Notes: generated by a model from the letters alone, not told the origin. A stretch of 64,000 bases of DNA from Mycobacterium asiaticum (GCF_001673315.1 NZ_LZLQ01000088.1:1-64000), one strand, 5' to 3'; positions 1 through 10,957 are shown, numbered from the stretch's first letter. Numbers and translations are program-made.

Positions 1-39
1 TGCAGATCGAGTCCCTCTTCGCTGCCGTATAAGTCGCGG
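1..39. repeat. Inverted repeat, left copy
   Basis: Bases 1-39 are the exact reverse complement of bases 272-310, which code for part of the protein starting at 171. The match ends at base 40, apart from a few scattered identities. The repeat runs off the left edge, so its full length is unknown. It shows that the DNA at the edge is a second copy, in the opposite orientation, of the gene at 171-1469. Confidence 0.9.
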
Positions 40-171
40 GCGGGGCTGACCGGATTGGCTACGGACCTGGCGCAGTGGTCGCGGGCGACCGCAGAGATCG
101 GCGCCGCGCTGCGGGCCGGGGTCAACCGCTACGCGGAGGCAGAGTTGTATGCCACCGCCAGGATCAGCTGA
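37..171 (+). pseudogene. C-terminal half of a small type VII secretion-associated protein
   Basis: An open frame ending with TGA at 169-171 encodes about 44 residues: LTGLATDLAQW, then a helical stretch, then RYAEAELYATARIS. YAEAE fits the YxxxD/E type VII secretion signal, and the size and pattern resemble the small EspC/DUF2580-like proteins (Rv3440c in M. tuberculosis, from memory). There is no start codon of its own. The missing N-terminal half is on the other strand at 1365-1512, and joining the two at the shared 10-base sequence CGGGCGGGGC keeps the frame and gives a 90-residue protein. The stop overlaps the next gene's ATG (TGATG), as expected for a coupled pair. Confidence 0.65.
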
Positions 172-1469
172 TGGCCGATCGGTTGGACGTCGCCGGGCGT
201 CTCGCTGAAGGGCTCCCCGCCGTCGAGCACTACGAGACTTACGCCCGCGCTTGCCATGACCGGGTGCCCGTCCGCGACTTATACGGCAGCGAAGAGGGAC
301 TCGATCTGCATGCGCTCGACGCTGACTGCGCGCGACTGAAGGCCGTGGGCACGGTAGCCATGGAAGCCCTGCGAGTGCAGCGTGCGCAGGCCACCAGATT
401 GGCGGCGGCGTGGACCGGCCCGGGCGCAGACGCCGCCGTAGCGTTTCTGCAGGCCCATTGCGACAGCGCGGACGCCGTGGTCACTGCGTTGCATGCCGCT
501 GCCCAGCAACTCGAGTCGCTACGGGACAGCCTCTGGCGCCTCGTCGACGCGAAAGTCGCGACGACCGTCGCCATCGATGACCGCACCGTGACGCAGCGCC
601 CGGCATGGCTGGCCGCGGCCGCGGCGGCCAGCACCGGCGTGGGGGACCAGACGACCGCGCGGGAGGTTGTCAACCAGCAGATAAAACCCTACGTGGACAA
701 CGACATTCGGCAGGACTGGGTGACCGCAATGCATTCGGCGAAGGCCGCTGTGAACGCGTCCTACGACAGCGTCGTCGATCGGTTGGTCGCCGTGCCGCGG
801 CCGCACTTCGAGATTCCCGGCGATTTCGGGGCAGCCGGGCCGGCGGTGAAGACCTCGATAGCGCCCGAGGCCGCTGCGGCCCGGCCGGTGCCTCCGCTTA
901 TCCCGGCCGGTTACTCGACTGGCCCGACGGTAACGCCCCCGCCCAGTCCGGCATCGCCTCTGATGCGGAATCCGTCACCCGCAGAGCTGGATTCGATGGC
1001 GACGCCCGGGGGGCCTACCGGACCACCAGGGGGTGCCGCCGGACTTCCCGGTGGTGCCGCGGGACTGTCCGGTGGTGCCGCCGGACTGCCCGGGGATGCC
1101 TCCGGCATGTCCGGCGGGGGGCTCGGTGGTAGCGGTGACGTTGGTAGCGGGGGTGGCCTGAGCGGACTCGTCAGTCGGATCGTCGAGACGCTGGGCGGCC
1201 TGCTGGATTCGGCGGGCGACGTGCCCGGCGACGACCCATTCGACGATGACCCTGACGACGAGCACGATCCGAACCAGCCCGCGGAAGGGGAGGAGTCGAA
1301 TCCCCGCGAGCCTGATGATGCGGGCCACGCCACCAAGTCCACGCCATTGCCGGCCGCATCGACGGCCCCGCCCGGACAGCCGGCGCCCGGCCAGCCTGGG
1401 CACCACCAAAGCCAAACTGCGCCAGGTACTTTCCTGCGGCATCTTCGACCAGCTCCGCGGTCGCGCTGA
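171..1469 (+). CDS. Ala/Pro/Gly-rich type VII secretion-associated protein, 3' end altered by inversion
   Basis: 432 residues from the ATG that overlaps the preceding stop codon (TGATG). The first 200 residues are alanine-rich and helical, similar in pattern to large ESX-associated proteins encoded after EspC-like genes (Rv3439c-like, from memory). A Pro/Gly-rich linker with GGAAGLPGG-type repeats follows at about residues 280-350, then an acidic stretch. From about base 1365 the frame enters sequence that is antisense to the N-terminal half of the small partner gene, so the last 30 or so residues are probably not native. Function unknown; secretion is inferred from the partner. A start at 75 is possible but would overlap the partner almost completely. 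Confidence 0.6.
   Translation: MADRLDVAGRLAEGLPAVEHYETYARACHDRVPVRDLYGSEEGLDLHALDADCARLKAVGTVAMEALRVQRAQATRLAAAWTGPGADAAVAFLQAHCDSADAVVTALHAAAQQLESLRDSLWRLVDAKVATTVAIDDRTVTQRPAWLAAAAAASTGVGDQTTAREVVNQQIKPYVDNDIRQDWVTAMHSAKAAVNASYDSVVDRLVAVPRPHFEIPGDFGAAGPAVKTSIAPEAAAARPVPPLIPAGYSTGPTVTPPPSPASPLMRNPSPAELDSMATPGGPTGPPGGAAGLPGGAAGLSGGAAGLPGDASGMSGGGLGGSGDVGSGGGLSGLVSRIVETLGGLLDSAGDVPGDDPFDDDPDDEHDPNQPAEGEESNPREPDDAGHATKSTPLPAASTAPPGQPAPGQPGHHQSQTAPGTFLRHLRPAPRSR
272..310. repeat. Inverted repeat, right copy
   Basis: This is the partner of the repeat at 1-39, 39 of 39 bases in inverted orientation. It lies inside the coding sequence starting at 171. The identity probably continues past 310 into sequence outside the window. 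Confidence 0.9.
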
Positions 1470-1512
1470 TCTCATCGGCAACCCCGCACACGGTCACACC
1501 ATCGAATCTCAT
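1365..1512 (-). pseudogene. N-terminal half of the small type VII secretion-associated protein
   Basis: On the minus strand, 50 bases downstream of glmM, an ATG at 1512 opens a frame beginning MRFDGVTVCGVADEIS and running through GKYLAQFGFGGAQAGRAPAVRAG. This looks like the start of an EspC/DUF2580-like protein. After the 10-base sequence at 1365-1374 the frame enters the antisense of the partner gene. The C-terminal half with the YxxxE signal lies on the plus strand at 37-171. The same 10-base sequence, inverted, sits at both breakpoints (37-46 and 1365-1374). Confidence 0.6.
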
Positions 1513-1562
1513 ACTTGATTCGACGCCGATCGAGGCGTGCGGGTTCCAGCGGAATGCTGGGT

Positions 1563-2900
1563 TCAGCCGGCGGAGCTGACCGCGTCGGCCACCGTCCCGG
1601 CCAGCCGTTGTGCGACGTCCTCGTCGGCGGCTTCCACCATCACCCGGATCATGGGCTCAGTTCCCGAGGGCCGCAACAGGATTCGCCCGGTGTCGCCCAG
1701 TTCGGCTTCGGCGCGGTCGACGGCACTTTGCACCGCGGGCGCGGCAGCGGCAGCGGTCTTGTCCGCCACCTGCACATTGATCAGCACCTGCGGCAGCGTG
1801 TGCATGGCCGAGGCGAGGGTCGCCAGCGACGAACCGGTCTGCACCATGCGAGCCATCAGCCGCAACCCGGTGACGATGCCGTCGCCGGTGGAACCCAGCG
1901 CCGGCATCACGATGTGGCCGGACTGCTCACCGCCAAGGCTGTAGCCACCGGCCCGTAGCTCTTCCAGGACGTAGCGGTCGCCGACACCGGTGGTGCGCAC
2001 TGTCACGCCGGCGGCGCGCATGGCCAGGTGCAGACCGAGGTTGCTCATCACCGTCGCCACCAACGTGTCGGAGGCCAGTTCGCCAACCTCCTTCATCGCC
2101 AGGGCCAGCACCACCATGATGGCGTCGCCGTCGACGAGTTCACCGTCGGCGTCGACGGCCAGGCACCGATCGGCGTCGCCGTCGTGCGCCAACCCCAGGT
2201 CGGCCCGGTGTGCGGTGACCGCGGCTCGCAGCGAATCGAGATGCGTCGAACCGCAATCGTCGTTGATGTTCAGTCCGTTGGGATCGGCGTTGATTGCGAT
2301 GACGCGCGCGCCGGCAGCGCGGTAGGCCGCCGGTGCCGCCTCCGACGCCGCGCCGTGCGCGCAGTCGACCACCACCGTCAACCCGTCCAGGCGATGGCTG
2401 CTGGCCTTGGCCACGTGGCCGAGGTAACGATCGGCGGCATCCGCGGCGTCCAGAACGCGGCCAATGCCGACGCCGACCGGGCGCAGTCCGGGGCCGGCCG
2501 CCACCAGATCCTCGATGCGGTCCTCGGTGTCGTCGTCAAGTTTGTGGCCGCCGGGGCCGAAGATTTTGATGCCGTTGTCGGGCATCGGGTTGTGCGACGC
2601 GGAGATCATCACGCCGAAGTCGGCGTCGTAGGCGCCGGTCAGGTAGGCCACCGCGGGTGTCGGGAGCACCCCGACCCGTAACGCGTCGACCCCTTCGCTG
2701 GTCAGTCCCGCGATGACCGCGGCTTCCAACATCTCGCCGCTGGCCCGCGGATCCCGCCCGATTACGGCGACCCGCCGGCCGGGACCGTTTGAGTCCGCCA
2801 GGTGCCGGGCCGCGGCCGCACCCAGCGCCAAGGCCAACTCGGCGGTCAACTCACGATTGGCGACTCCGCGTACGCCGTCGGTGCCGAATAGTCGACCCAT
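1563..2900 (-). CDS. glmM: Phosphoglucosamine mutase GlmM
   Basis: GlmM converts glucosamine-6-phosphate to glucosamine-1-phosphate for UDP-GlcNAc and hence peptidoglycan synthesis in the cytoplasm. The 445-residue protein has the full alpha-D-phosphohexomutase set: the phosphoserine loop ISASHNP (Ser at about residue 102), the Mg-binding DGDADR loop, the sugar-binding GEQSGH motif and the C-terminal phosphate-binding [11 protein letters not shown]. The length matches the family. It follows rpsI on the same strand after a 149-base gap, the usual mycobacterial order rplM-rpsI-glmM. Identity is not in doubt. Confidence 0.97.
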   Translation of the reverse strand: MGRLFGTDGVRGVANRELTAELALALGAAAARHLADSNGPGRRVAVIGRDPRASGEMLEAAVIAGLTSEGVDALRVGVLPTPAVAYLTGAYDADFGVMISASHNPMPDNGIKIFGPGGHKLDDDTEDRIEDLVAAGPGLRPVGVGIGRVLDAADAADRYLGHVAKASSHRLDGLTVVVDCAHGAASEAAPAAYRAAGARVIAINADPNGLNINDDCGSTHLDSLRAAVTAHRADLGLAHDGDADRCLAVDADGELVDGDAIMVVLALAMKEVGELASDTLVATVMSNLGLHLAMRAAGVTVRTTGVGDRYVLEELRAGGYSLGGEQSGHIVMPALGSTGDGIVTGLRLMARMVQTGSSLATLASAMHTLPQVLINVQVADKTAAAAAPAVQSAVDRAEAELGDTGRILLRPSGTEPMIRVMVEAADEDVAQRLAGTVADAVSSAG

Positions 2901-3049
2901 GCGGACAAACCTCTCACAGTTGGCTCACAGAAAGCGAGTGGGCAGATAACCCACTGTTGGCTGCGGGCACGCCCCCGGTACCACCGACACGCCGAAATAT
3001 GCGAATAAGTCGTCCGGGGGATGCACGCCCGCAGCCCGCAGGTTGCTGA

Positions 3050-3514
3050 TCAGCGCTTGCTGTACTGAGGCGCCTTGCGGGCCTTCTTCAGGCCGTACTT
3101 CTTGCGCTCGGTCGCACGCGGGTCACGCGTGAGGAAACCGGCTTTCTTCAGCGCCGGCCGGTCCTCGGGTGTCGCCACGATCAGTGCGCGAGCGATGCCC
3201 AGGCGCAACGCGCCGGCCTGGCCGGAGGGGCCGCCGCCGTGCAGCAGCGCAAAGATGTCGTAGCTGTCCACCCGGTCGACGGTGACCAGCGGAGCCTTGA
3301 TCAGCTGCTGGTGCACCTTGTTGGGGAAGTAGTCCTCCAGGCTGCGCCCGTTGAGGTCGAACTTGCCGGTGCCAGGCACAAGACGCACCCGGACGACGGC
3401 TTCCTTGCGGCGACCGACCGTCTGGATGGGCCGCTCGAACACGAACGATTCACTGGCCGCCGCATCCTCGGCCCCGGTCTCAAAAACCTCTCCGGTTTCC
3501 ATGGTTTCGGTCAC
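3050..3514 (-). CDS. rpsI: 30S ribosomal protein S9
   Basis: 154 residues ending in the S9 signature [12 protein letters not shown], whose basic tail reaches the ribosomal P site. The start is the GTG at 3514 (V-TETMETGE), which overlaps the rplM stop codon in GTGA and implies translational coupling. The first 25 residues are a variable acidic extension before [15 protein letters not shown], as in other mycobacteria. The open frame continues further upstream, but that part is antisense-like and overlaps rplM. Confidence 0.96.
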   Translation of the reverse strand: MTETMETGEVFETGAEDAAASESFVFERPIQTVGRRKEAVVRVRLVPGTGKFDLNGRSLEDYFPNKVHQQLIKAPLVTVDRVDSYDIFALLHGGGPSGQAGALRLGIARALIVATPEDRPALKKAGFLTRDPRATERKKYGLKKARKAPQYSKR

Positions 3515-3954
3515 TGGGCCACCTGCTTGATCTCGAACGGAACGGGCTGCTGCGCGGTGTGGGGATGCTCCGGGCCTGCATAGACGCGAAGCTTCTTCTG
3601 AATCTGCCGGCTCAGCTTGTTCTTGGGCAGCATGCCGACGATCGCCTTCTCCACCACCCGGTCGGGGTGCTTTTGCAGCAGCTCTCCGATGCTCCGCTTG
3701 CGCAGACCGCCGGGATAACCCGAGTGGCTGTAGGCCATCTTGCTCTGCAGTTTGTCGCCGCTGATCGCGACCTTTTCGGCATTGATGACGATGACGAAGT
3801 CGCCACCATCGACGTTCGGCGCGAACGTTGGCTTGTGCTTGCCGCGCAACAGGGTGGCTGCTGCGACGGCGAGGCGGCCAAGCACGACGTCCGTGGCGTC
3901 GATGACGTACCACGACCTCGTGGTGTCACCCGCCTTGGGCGCATATGTAGGCAC
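3511..3954 (-). CDS. rplM: 50S ribosomal protein L13
   Basis: 147 residues, the same length as in M. tuberculosis, containing the L13 core [16 protein letters not shown] and [10 protein letters not shown]13 is an early-assembly protein of the large subunit. The chosen start is the GTG at 3954 (VPTYAPKAG), with AAGG about ten bases upstream. It overlaps rpsI by four bases. The 182-base gap back to esxT should hold the rplM-rpsI promoter. Confidence 0.96.
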   Translation of the reverse strand: MPTYAPKAGDTTRSWYVIDATDVVLGRLAVAAATLLRGKHKPTFAPNVDGGDFVIVINAEKVAISGDKLQSKMAYSHSGYPGGLRKRSIGELLQKHPDRVVEKAIVGMLPKNKLSRQIQKKLRVYAGPEHPHTAQQPVPFEIKQVAQ

Positions 3955-4136
3955 AGCGCTTACCTTCTTCTTTCTCTCGGGTTGATCCCGGTGTGAGCCG
4001 GGGGCCGGTCCGGCGTATGCGGTTGGGGTTGCTCTCGGCGACCGACATAGACCCGAGAAACCCTGGAACCCGATGTACCTGTAGGTACCGCACGCCAACG
4101 GAGCAGCTTACAGATCCGCATCCCCGCAGGTCAAAA

Positions 4137-4436
4137 CTAGCGGGCCCAGCTACCGGCGGCCCGGCGATCGGCGCTGGCCACCTCGTCGGCGCCGTCTCGG
4201 ACCGCGTGGCCGAGTTGGTTCAGTATCTCGTTGAGCGCAGTGGCCGCCTGATGCCACTTCAGTTGTTCGGTCTGGTACGCCGCGGCCGCCTCGCGGGTCC
4301 ACAGCTGTTGCAGCGGCGCGATGTGCGATCTGAGCTCCTCGAGCGAGGCATTCAGGCGTGCGGCCGTGGTGTGGATCTCCTGACGGACCGAGTGTTCGAT
4401 CGCGCCGAAGTTGTAGGACAAGGTCGTCTCGTTCAC
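4137..4436 (-). CDS. esxT: WXG100-type ESX-4 protein EsxT
   Basis: A 99-residue helical-hairpin protein beginning [17 protein letters not shown] and containing [13 protein letters not shown], where the WXG turn is W-T-R. It is the EsxT homologue (about 100 residues, from memory) and should form a heterodimer with EsxU as an ESX-4 substrate. The start is the GTG at 4436, which overlaps the esxU stop in GTGA. The C-terminal tail ends in AAGSWAR and has no clear YxxxD/E motif. Confidence 0.9.
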   Translation of the reverse strand: MNETTLSYNFGAIEHSVRQEIHTTAARLNASLEELRSHIAPLQQLWTREAAAAYQTEQLKWHQAATALNEILNQLGHAVRDGADEVASADRRAAGSWAR

Positions 4437-4741
4437 AGCGCACCCCCGGTGGCGCCGATGCGCTGGGCGTGGGTGTGCCCGGCTTCCCGAAGCGCCGCCT
4501 CGTTCAACCGGATGGTCTCGGCAATGGCGTGCAATACGTGGTACAGCCGTGTTGATTCGGCGTTCCAACGATCCAGCACGTCCTTGAACCGCGCCGCGGC
4601 CAACCCACCCCAGACCGACGCCGGCACGCTGCCCATCCTGCCGACGAAGGCGTGCAACAACGCCCGGATTTCCTCATTGCGGGCATCGGTGGCGTCTGCG
4701 ACCGAGCGCATCAAATCGAAATCGGTATTCAGTGTGCTCAT
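4433..4741 (-). CDS. esxU: WXG100-type ESX-4 protein EsxU
   Basis: 102 residues with the canonical turn VWGG at about residue 44 between two helices, typical of the CFP-10/ESAT-6 superfamily. It is the upstream partner of esxT, overlapping it by four bases, so the pair is co-translated and likely secreted as a dimer by ESX-4. It lies 51 bases downstream of the Rv3446c-like gene on the same strand, extending the eccC4 transcription unit. Confidence 0.9.
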   Translation of the reverse strand: MSTLNTDFDLMRSVADATDARNEEIRALLHAFVGRMGSVPASVWGGLAAARFKDVLDRWNAESTRLYHVLHAIAETIRLNEAALREAGHTHAQRIGATGGAL

Positions 4742-4792
4742 ACCGGATTGGACTGTCGCGGAGCCGATTCGGTTCCATCGATTTGCTCGGGG

Positions 4793-5998
4793 TTATTCCA
4801 CCGCGTGTACCGACCGCACGGCTTGTTCGCAGGCGTCGCGGACGGCGTCCTGGGCATGGGGCCGGCTCTGGCATCCGACGCTGATGCGCGTCGATCCGTC
4901 CATCAACACCGCCCAGCGCACGTCGTGGCCGGCCCGCACCTCACGGTAGGTCACCGCGGGCCGGCCGGCACTCAGACCGGCGGGGTTGAAGTCGACGAAC
5001 ACCCCCGCGGGTTCGCTGTCCATCGCCCGCTTCAGCCGTTCCGCGGTACGGGCCAGTGTCTCCCCGGGCGTCGGCGACTGCGTGATGTGCAGCGCCACCT
5101 CCGGGTCGGCCGGCGACGTGACCTGGACCCGGGCGGATCCCGGTCCGGCGATCACTCGTTGCGTCAGCCAGGTTGCGGGAACGGTCAGCGCAACGCGACC
5201 TTCCACCAAGACTTTCGTCGGAGCCGGCTGCGTCTCGGACGATCGGCGCGGCCTTTCCGTATCCGTCGTCGGCGCCGCCACGACCAGCACCGCTGCGACA
5301 ATGCCCGCGGCCACAACCGCTGCCGTCGCGCTAACCCGGGATCCGGAGCCCGGCGGTGCGGTGGGCGGCCGACGGGGCGGGTCACCGGTGACCGCGGCCG
5401 CAGCGGCCTGCCGGGCCAGTCCGGCGTCGTCGATCGTTACTACGGCGGGTGATGTCAGAACACTTGCGATCTGCTGCGCGAGCAGCCTCGCCCCGGGTAT
5501 GGCGGCCGGCGTATCGATGCACACCGACGCCCCGGGCAGCATCGTCTCGACGGCCTCTGCGACCGCGCCGGCCACGGGCAAGGATTCCGTCCGGCGCGGC
5601 ACGGCCACCACCTCTGGTCCCACGATCGCCACCAGCCGGTCGGCGATCTCGATCGACACCGTCGACTCGTGCGACTGTCCTTGCGCCAGCAACCACGAGC
5701 GCGGCCGCAGGGTGCCACCGCCGAGGCCGGAGGCCGCCGCGGCGAGCACGCCCACCCGCGCGGCCGACCACCACGAGGGGTGCACAACGATGGGGCCCCC
5801 GCGATGCCCTTCGGCCAACGACCGCAATGCCTGCGACCAGAGCAGTTCGACGGCGACCGGTCGCTCGTCCAACAGTGCCACCGGGTCGTCGATCCCATCC
5901 AGCGCGGCCGCACCGGATCGGCTCGAATTCTTTGTGTCACAACATAATCGACGAACAGATGCCGGCCCTGCCTCGATGACGGCGCGGTGTGGGTTCAT
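4793..5998 (-). CDS. ESX-4 secretion-associated membrane protein (Rv3446c-like)
   Basis: 401 residues from the ATG at 5998, which overlaps the eccC4 stop by four bases. The cytoplasmic N-terminal part contains [16 protein letters not shown] single hydrophobic segment at about residues 223-240 follows, then a C-terminal domain with [21 protein letters not shown] and [19 protein letters not shown]. This matches the type VII secretion-associated Rv3446c family. Its biochemical role is unknown; position in the ESX-4 operon suggests a core or accessory part of that secretion system. The open frame extends upstream of 5998, but that is antisense to eccC4. Confidence 0.88.
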   Translation of the reverse strand: MNPHRAVIEAGPASVRRLCCDTKNSSRSGAAALDGIDDPVALLDERPVAVELLWSQALRSLAEGHRGGPIVVHPSWWSAARVGVLAAAASGLGGGTLRPRSWLLAQGQSHESTVSIEIADRLVAIVGPEVVAVPRRTESLPVAGAVAEAVETMLPGASVCIDTPAAIPGARLLAQQIASVLTSPAVVTIDDAGLARQAAAAAVTGDPPRRPPTAPPGSGSRVSATAAVVAAGIVAAVLVVAAPTTDTERPRRSSETQPAPTKVLVEGRVALTVPATWLTQRVIAGPGSARVQVTSPADPEVALHITQSPTPGETLARTAERLKRAMDSEPAGVFVDFNPAGLSAGRPAVTYREVRAGHDVRWAVLMDGSTRISVGCQSRPHAQDAVRDACEQAVRSVHAVE

Positions 5999-8900
5999 GC
6001 CGGCGGCGTCCAGCCGACCTGGACCAGTTGCTCGACGCCGGGTTGGGTGATCAGGACGCCGCGACCGGGTGGCAGCGGCCGGCCGGGTTTGGATCCGAGC
6101 AGCACGCCGTCCTCCGCTCGTCCGCTCATGAGCAGGCCCGTGCAGCCCAGCTCGGTCAGGCTCGCCAGCAGCGGATCGAACAAGGCGCGCGCGGCACCCC
6201 CGCTGCGGCGCGCCACAACCAGGTGCAGCCCGAGATCCTTTGCGTACGGCAAGTACTCGAGCAACAGGTGTAGCGGATTCCCGCTCGCGTTGGCCACCAG
6301 GTCGTAGTCGTCGACCAACAGGTAGATGTCGGGACCCGCCCACCAGGACCGGGTGCGAAGCTGCGTGTGGCTGACGTCAGCGGCTGGCATCCGACTCCGA
6401 AGCAAGTCGACCAGGCCGGGCAGGACCGCGGTCAACGCTGCGGGTGACATGGCATAGCCACCGGAATGTTCGGACCCGACGACACCCATCAGGGTGCGAC
6501 GGAAGTCGACGACGAACAGTCGAGCCTGCGCCGCCGTCTTGGTACGGACGATCTCGCGATACAGGGTGCGCAACGCCGAGGTCTTCCCGCAGCCGTTGTC
6601 CCCCAGTATCAGTAGGTGCCCGCTACCACCGAGATCGACGCCGACCGGCTCCAGCCCGCCTTCGCCGAGCCCGAGCAGGATCCGGCTCGTGGTGCGGTCT
6701 TCGGCAATGACGATCTGGTGGTCCACCTTGGTGGGCAGTAGCAATACCGGCGGTGCCACCGGGCCGCCACAGCGCACCTCGACTTCTTCTAATTCCGGCC
6801 GTGCCACCACCATCTGCAGACCATCGGGGCTCAGACCGCGGCCGGGGTGATCACGGGGAACCTGGCGCGCCTGCGCACGGTCGCAGTCGGAATCCGCCGG
6901 ATCCCCAAGTCGTAACTCGATGCGGGTACCCAGCTGGTCTTTCAGCGCCGGTCGGATCTCGGCCCAACGGGACGCGGACAGCACGACATGCACACCACAC
7001 GAAAGACCTTGTGTCGCAACCATGGCGATGGTTTCTTCGAGGTGGTCGAACTCATGCCGCAAACCCACCCAGCCGTCGATGACGAGAAACACATCTGCCA
7101 GGTCCGCCGTGCCGGACCCGGCCCGTACGCGGGCCTCCCGCGTACGCACGGCCGACTCCATCTCAGCGACGATGCGTTCGGCGAGGTCGGGTTGGGACCG
7201 GTCGGCCACCCCACCCACATGCGGAAGCTCACCCATTGCGGACAACGATCCACCGCCGAAATCCAGGCAGTAGAACTGCGCTTGCGAGGGCTCGTGGGTA
7301 GCGGCCAGCGCGGTGATCAACGTGCACAGCGCGGTCGACTTTCCCGCTTGGGGAGCGCCTACCACCGCGACATTGCCGGCGGCACCGGACAAGTCGACGA
7401 TCAGCGGGCCGCGGGACTGCTCGTAGGGGTGGTCCACGACACCGATCGGCACGATCAGGTGTCTGGCCTCACCGTCCCGCAGCAGCGCACCCAATGTTGG
7501 CGCCGTGTTCAGCGGCGGCAACCACACGGGGTGGGCCGGTGGTCCCTGGTCTTCGATCCGATCGAGGACCGTCCGCATGACCGACCGCGCACGCACCGGG
7601 ATGACTTGCCGCACTTGGCCTACGGTTTCGGCGGGGAACCGGCTCACCGCTGCCGGTGCAGTGCCGGCCGGTAGTGTTGCCGTCCCGGGTCCCGAGACGA
7701 ACGCGCTTTGAAACCGGATTAGATCACCGCTAGCGGTCCGTAGATAGCCGGCGCCCGGTGTATTCGGCAGATGGTAGGCCTCGGGCGTTCCCAGAATGGC
7801 ACGTGATTCGCTGGCGGACAATGTTTTCAAGCACATGCGGTAGGACAGGTGCGCCTCGAGTCCTCGCAGTCGGCCTTCGTCAAGCCGCTGGCTGGCCAGC
7901 AACAGGTGCATTCCCAGTGACCGGCCCACTCGGCCGATCGTCACGAACATCTCCGCGAAGTCAGGATGCTGGCTGAGCAGTTCGGAGAATTCGTCGACGA
8001 TGATGAAAAGAGCAGGTAGCGGCGGGGATCCCAGGGGGCGGTGCTGCTCGTAGGTCGCAAGGCTGACACAGCCCGCCGTCCGCAGCAGCTGTTGCCGACG
8101 GTTCACTTCACCGGCGAGGGCAGCACGCATTCGGTCGACCAGCGGTGCTTCGTCCGCCAGGTTGGTGATGACGGCCGCCACGTGCGGCGCTTCCGACATG
8201 TCCAGAAAGGTTGCTCCGCCTTTGAAATCGACGAGCAGTAGGTTGAGCACTTCGGGCGAGTTGCGGGCCAGCATGCCCAATGCCACGGTTCGCAGTAACT
8301 CCGATTTGCCTGACCCGGTCGCTCCGATGCACAACCCGTGCGGGCCAATACCCTGCTCCGCAGCCTCTTTGATGTCCAAGTGGACGGGCTGACCATCCAA
8401 GGTGGCACCGATCGGGACACACAGCCGGTCGCGTCGGTCCTGGTTACGCCACAGCAGAACCGGGTCGACTTCACCCAGCTCCCGGATCCAGCTCGGACTA
8501 CTTCCCGGCCACGACCTGCCGGCGACGGCGGCCAAGCGGCGTGCACACACCGTGGCCTCCTCGACGGAGAGCTGGTCCGGGCACGCCAGCATCTCCTGCT
8601 TATCCGCGCGACGGATGACCAGCTTTGCGGCATCGTGGCCGACCACCACACTGGTTGTGTCCGCGATCGAATCCGACTCAGGCACGTCGACAATCACCAA
8701 CACATGCGGTGATGATCCGGCGGCCAGCCCGGCTTGCGCGTCGAGCAAGGTGGGATACACCATCCGCGCCGCCCCCGCTCCGTCGGTGAGTCGAGGATGC
8801 TGGTTGTGCGGCAACCATTTCAGCCAATCCCACCCGCTACCGACAGCGACGATGGACAGCTCCTCGGGCGCATGAAATACGGCGAGCTGGCAGACAATCG

Positions 8901-9537
8901 CGCGAATCAGGCCGCGGACTCGACTGGGGCCACCGTCGATCGTGACGGTCTGGCCGAGACTGAGCGGAACCACGATCGGGCCGTCGATCGTGGAATGCGC
9001 ATCCAGAAATCTTTGCAGTGCTTCCGCGGTGACCGGATCACGTCGCTGCTCAGGCGGGGTGGGCGCGGCTACCAATCGGGCGGCGAGCGGCTGGCTTCCG
9101 ACCCCGACGCGCACCCGGTAGCAAGCGGCATCGGCAATCCGCCGCGCCCACATTTGCGGACTCCCGATCACCGTCCACAGGCAATCGGGATCCGGGAACT
9201 CACGCAGCAGGGAAATGTATTGCGTGGCAGCCACTTCGGTGACCTGATCGCGCAGCCCGCTCAGGTACGCAAAGTATTCGTCACGGTCGGCATCGATCGC
9301 TGCGCCCCGGCGTCGACCGCGGCCGGTCAATACGGTCACGGCCAGCGAGGCCAGCATCATCACCGGGAAGACGAGAAAGCCGGGGCTCCGCCCGACCGGC
9401 GAACCGGTAACCAAAGCCCCCACCGTGGCGGCGAGCGTCACGACCGACATCACGACGGGCAGCAGAAAAACCAGCGCGCTCGCCGCCGCCGTCTGCGGCA
9501 CCTCCGGCGGGGCGTCGACTTCGATGACCGCAGTCAC
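5995..9537 (-). CDS. eccC4: ESX-4 secretion ATPase EccC4
   Basis: 1180 residues with two N-terminal membrane segments (about residues 20-65) followed by three FtsK/SpoIIIE-type ATPase domains. Their P-loops are GATGSGKSE at about 404, GAPQAGKST at about 726 and GDNGCGKTS at about 978. The first domain also has the Walker [11 protein letters not shown]. EccC is the motor that recognises WXG100 substrates through its last domain. The start is the GTG at 9537; a 94-base divergent region separates it from eccD4. Length agrees with mycobacterial EccC4 (about 1236 in M. tuberculosis, from memory). Confidence 0.96.
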   Translation of the reverse strand: MTAVIEVDAPPEVPQTAAASALVFLLPVVMSVVTLAATVGALVTGSPVGRSPGFLVFPVMMLASLAVTVLTGRGRRRGAAIDADRDEYFAYLSGLRDQVTEVAATQYISLLREFPDPDCLWTVIGSPQMWARRIADAACYRVRVGVGSQPLAARLVAAPTPPEQRRDPVTAEALQRFLDAHSTIDGPIVVPLSLGQTVTIDGGPSRVRGLIRAIVCQLAVFHAPEELSIVAVGSGWDWLKWLPHNQHPRLTDGAGAARMVYPTLLDAQAGLAAGSSPHVLVIVDVPESDSIADTTSVVVGHDAAKLVIRRADKQEMLACPDQLSVEEATVCARRLAAVAGRSWPGSSPSWIRELGEVDPVLLWRNQDRRDRLCVPIGATLDGQPVHLDIKEAAEQGIGPHGLCIGATGSGKSELLRTVALGMLARNSPEVLNLLLVDFKGGATFLDMSEAPHVAAVITNLADEAPLVDRMRAALAGEVNRRQQLLRTAGCVSLATYEQHRPLGSPPLPALFIIVDEFSELLSQHPDFAEMFVTIGRVGRSLGMHLLLASQRLDEGRLRGLEAHLSYRMCLKTLSASESRAILGTPEAYHLPNTPGAGYLRTASGDLIRFQSAFVSGPGTATLPAGTAPAAVSRFPAETVGQVRQVIPVRARSVMRTVLDRIEDQGPPAHPVWLPPLNTAPTLGALLRDGEARHLIVPIGVVDHPYEQSRGPLIVDLSGAAGNVAVVGAPQAGKSTALCTLITALAATHEPSQAQFYCLDFGGGSLSAMGELPHVGGVADRSQPDLAERIVAEMESAVRTREARVRAGSGTADLADVFLVIDGWVGLRHEFDHLEETIAMVATQGLSCGVHVVLSASRWAEIRPALKDQLGTRIELRLGDPADSDCDRAQARQVPRDHPGRGLSPDGLQMVVARPELEEVEVRCGGPVAPPVLLLPTKVDHQIVIAEDRTTSRILLGLGEGGLEPVGVDLGGSGHLLILGDNGCGKTSALRTLYREIVRTKTAAQARLFVVDFRRTLMGVVGSEHSGGYAMSPAALTAVLPGLVDLLRSRMPAADVSHTQLRTRSWWAGPDIYLLVDDYDLVANASGNPLHLLLEYLPYAKDLGLHLVVARRSGGAARALFDPLLASLTELGCTGLLMSGRAEDGVLLGSKPGRPLPPGRGVLITQPGVEQLVQVGWTPPA

Positions 9538-9631
9538 AGTTCGATGACGTTATGCCGCAGTGAATCTGGCTGCAAGTCAGCTGTGGAGAACTGAATCCCG
9601 GTCTACCTGAGATCCGGCTACCGTACCGACG

Positions 9632-10957
9632 ATGAGTTCAGCAATCGCAGCCGAAACGCGCCGCGTCGCCGTCCACGCCGGCGAGACCGACATCGATCTC
9701 ACCATCCCCGCGGGCGTTCCGGTCGCCGTGTTGATCCCGGCCATAGTCGACCTGCTGGGCGGTGCGGACGACTTGATGCCGGCTCGCTACCGGATCGCCC
9801 CAGTAGGCGGTCGACCGCTGCTGAACTCAACAACCCTGGCGCAGAACGGCATCGAAGACGGCGCCGTCCTGGTATTGACCCGGGACGCGCCGGTGCCGCC
9901 CTCCCCCCGCTGCGCCGATGAGGCTGAGGGGGTTGCCGCAAGTCTGCGGGACCCGACCCCTACGCGGGGCACGACCCGCCTCAGCGGCGCCCTCGGCGCC
10001 ATCCTTCTCACCGCGGTCGGCACGCTGATGCTGGCGCGAAACACATGCATTGCCAGAGGATCTGCCTACACCGTCGCCATCCTGGTGACCGCGGCCGCCG
10101 TTGCGCTGATATCGGCCGGGGTGGCACAGCGGGCTTACCGCGAACCTTTCGCCGCAATGACCCTGAGCGTCGTCGCCGCCATGTTCGGTGCGGTCGCCGG
10201 CCTGCTCGCCGTGCCTGGGCCCCCGGGCGCACCCCACGTGCTGCTCGCCGCCATGGCGGCGGCCACCACGGCTGTCCTCGCCATACGCACAACCGATTGC
10301 GGGTCAGAGGTTTTGACGACACTCGTGGGTTGCGCAATAGTCGAGGGCATCGCGGCACTGGCAGCCGTGCTCACCACCGCACCCACACAAGTCGTCGGCG
10401 CGGTCACCGTTGTTGTGTGCCTGGTTCTCATCGAAATGGCACCTCGGATCTGCATGCTCGTGACGGGGTTGGTGCCCGGACTGCCCAACCCGGCGGTGCT
10501 GGCCTGCGCAGCGGCCCGCGCCGAGCGCTGGCTGGCCAGTTTGCGTGGTGCGCTCGCGGTGGCTACCGGCGCCGGTGCCGCGGTCGCCGCCCTGGCCAGC
10601 CCGCGCGCCATTGTCCTGGCCGCCGTGACGGCCGGGGTGCTACTGATGCATGCCCGTTCCGGCCACCGCCCCACGGCAGTATTCACCGGCACCGGAATCG
10701 CCACCGCCGGTGGCGTCCTGGCGATCACGGCCGTCCGACTACCTCAGCACGAACCGTGGATCGCGGCCCTGACAACGGTGTTGGCCGCCGGGGCGATCTA
10801 CCTGGGCTTCGTCGCTCCCGCGAGATCTCTCTCGCCAATGGCACGACGGGTCGTCGACGCCCTGGGCTGCGTGGTGCTCGCCGCGACCGTGCCGCTGGCC
10901 TGCTGGACCTGCGGCGCCTTCGGTGCCGTTCGCAACCTGAATTTGCTTCGCACGTGA
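9632..10957 (+). CDS. eccD4: ESX-4 membrane channel protein EccD4
   Basis: 441 residues: an N-terminal ubiquitin-like YukD domain of about 90 residues (RRVAVHAGETDIDLTIPAGVPVAV), a linker, then roughly ten to eleven hydrophobic segments to the C-terminus. EccD forms the transmembrane vestibule of type VII secretion machines. It is divergent from eccC4, and its stop overlaps the mycP4 start (GTGA), so the two are co-translated. Confidence 0.94.
   Translation: MSSAIAAETRRVAVHAGETDIDLTIPAGVPVAVLIPAIVDLLGGADDLMPARYRIAPVGGRPLLNSTTLAQNGIEDGAVLVLTRDAPVPPSPRCADEAEGVAASLRDPTPTRGTTRLSGALGAILLTAVGTLMLARNTCIARGSAYTVAILVTAAAVALISAGVAQRAYREPFAAMTLSVVAAMFGAVAGLLAVPGPPGAPHVLLAAMAAATTAVLAIRTTDCGSEVLTTLVGCAIVEGIAALAAVLTTAPTQVVGAVTVVVCLVLIEMAPRICMLVTGLVPGLPNPAVLACAAARAERWLASLRGALAVATGAGAAVAALASPRAIVLAAVTAGVLLMHARSGHRPTAVFTGTGIATAGGVLAITAVRLPQHEPWIAALTTVLAAGAIYLGFVAPARSLSPMARRVVDALGCVVLAATVPLACWTCGAFGAVRNLNLLRT

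Noticed and set aside
1021..1140. Gly-rich repeats in the protein at 171-1469 as a PGRS domain
   Set aside because: The repeats are GGAAGLPG-like and lack a PE domain in front, so this is a flexible linker, not a PE_PGRS protein.
10045..10953. Long plus-strand frame in front of mycP4
   Set aside because: It is the wrong frame over eccD4; the real mycP4 start is the GTG at 10954 overlapping the eccD4 stop, followed by a signal peptide.
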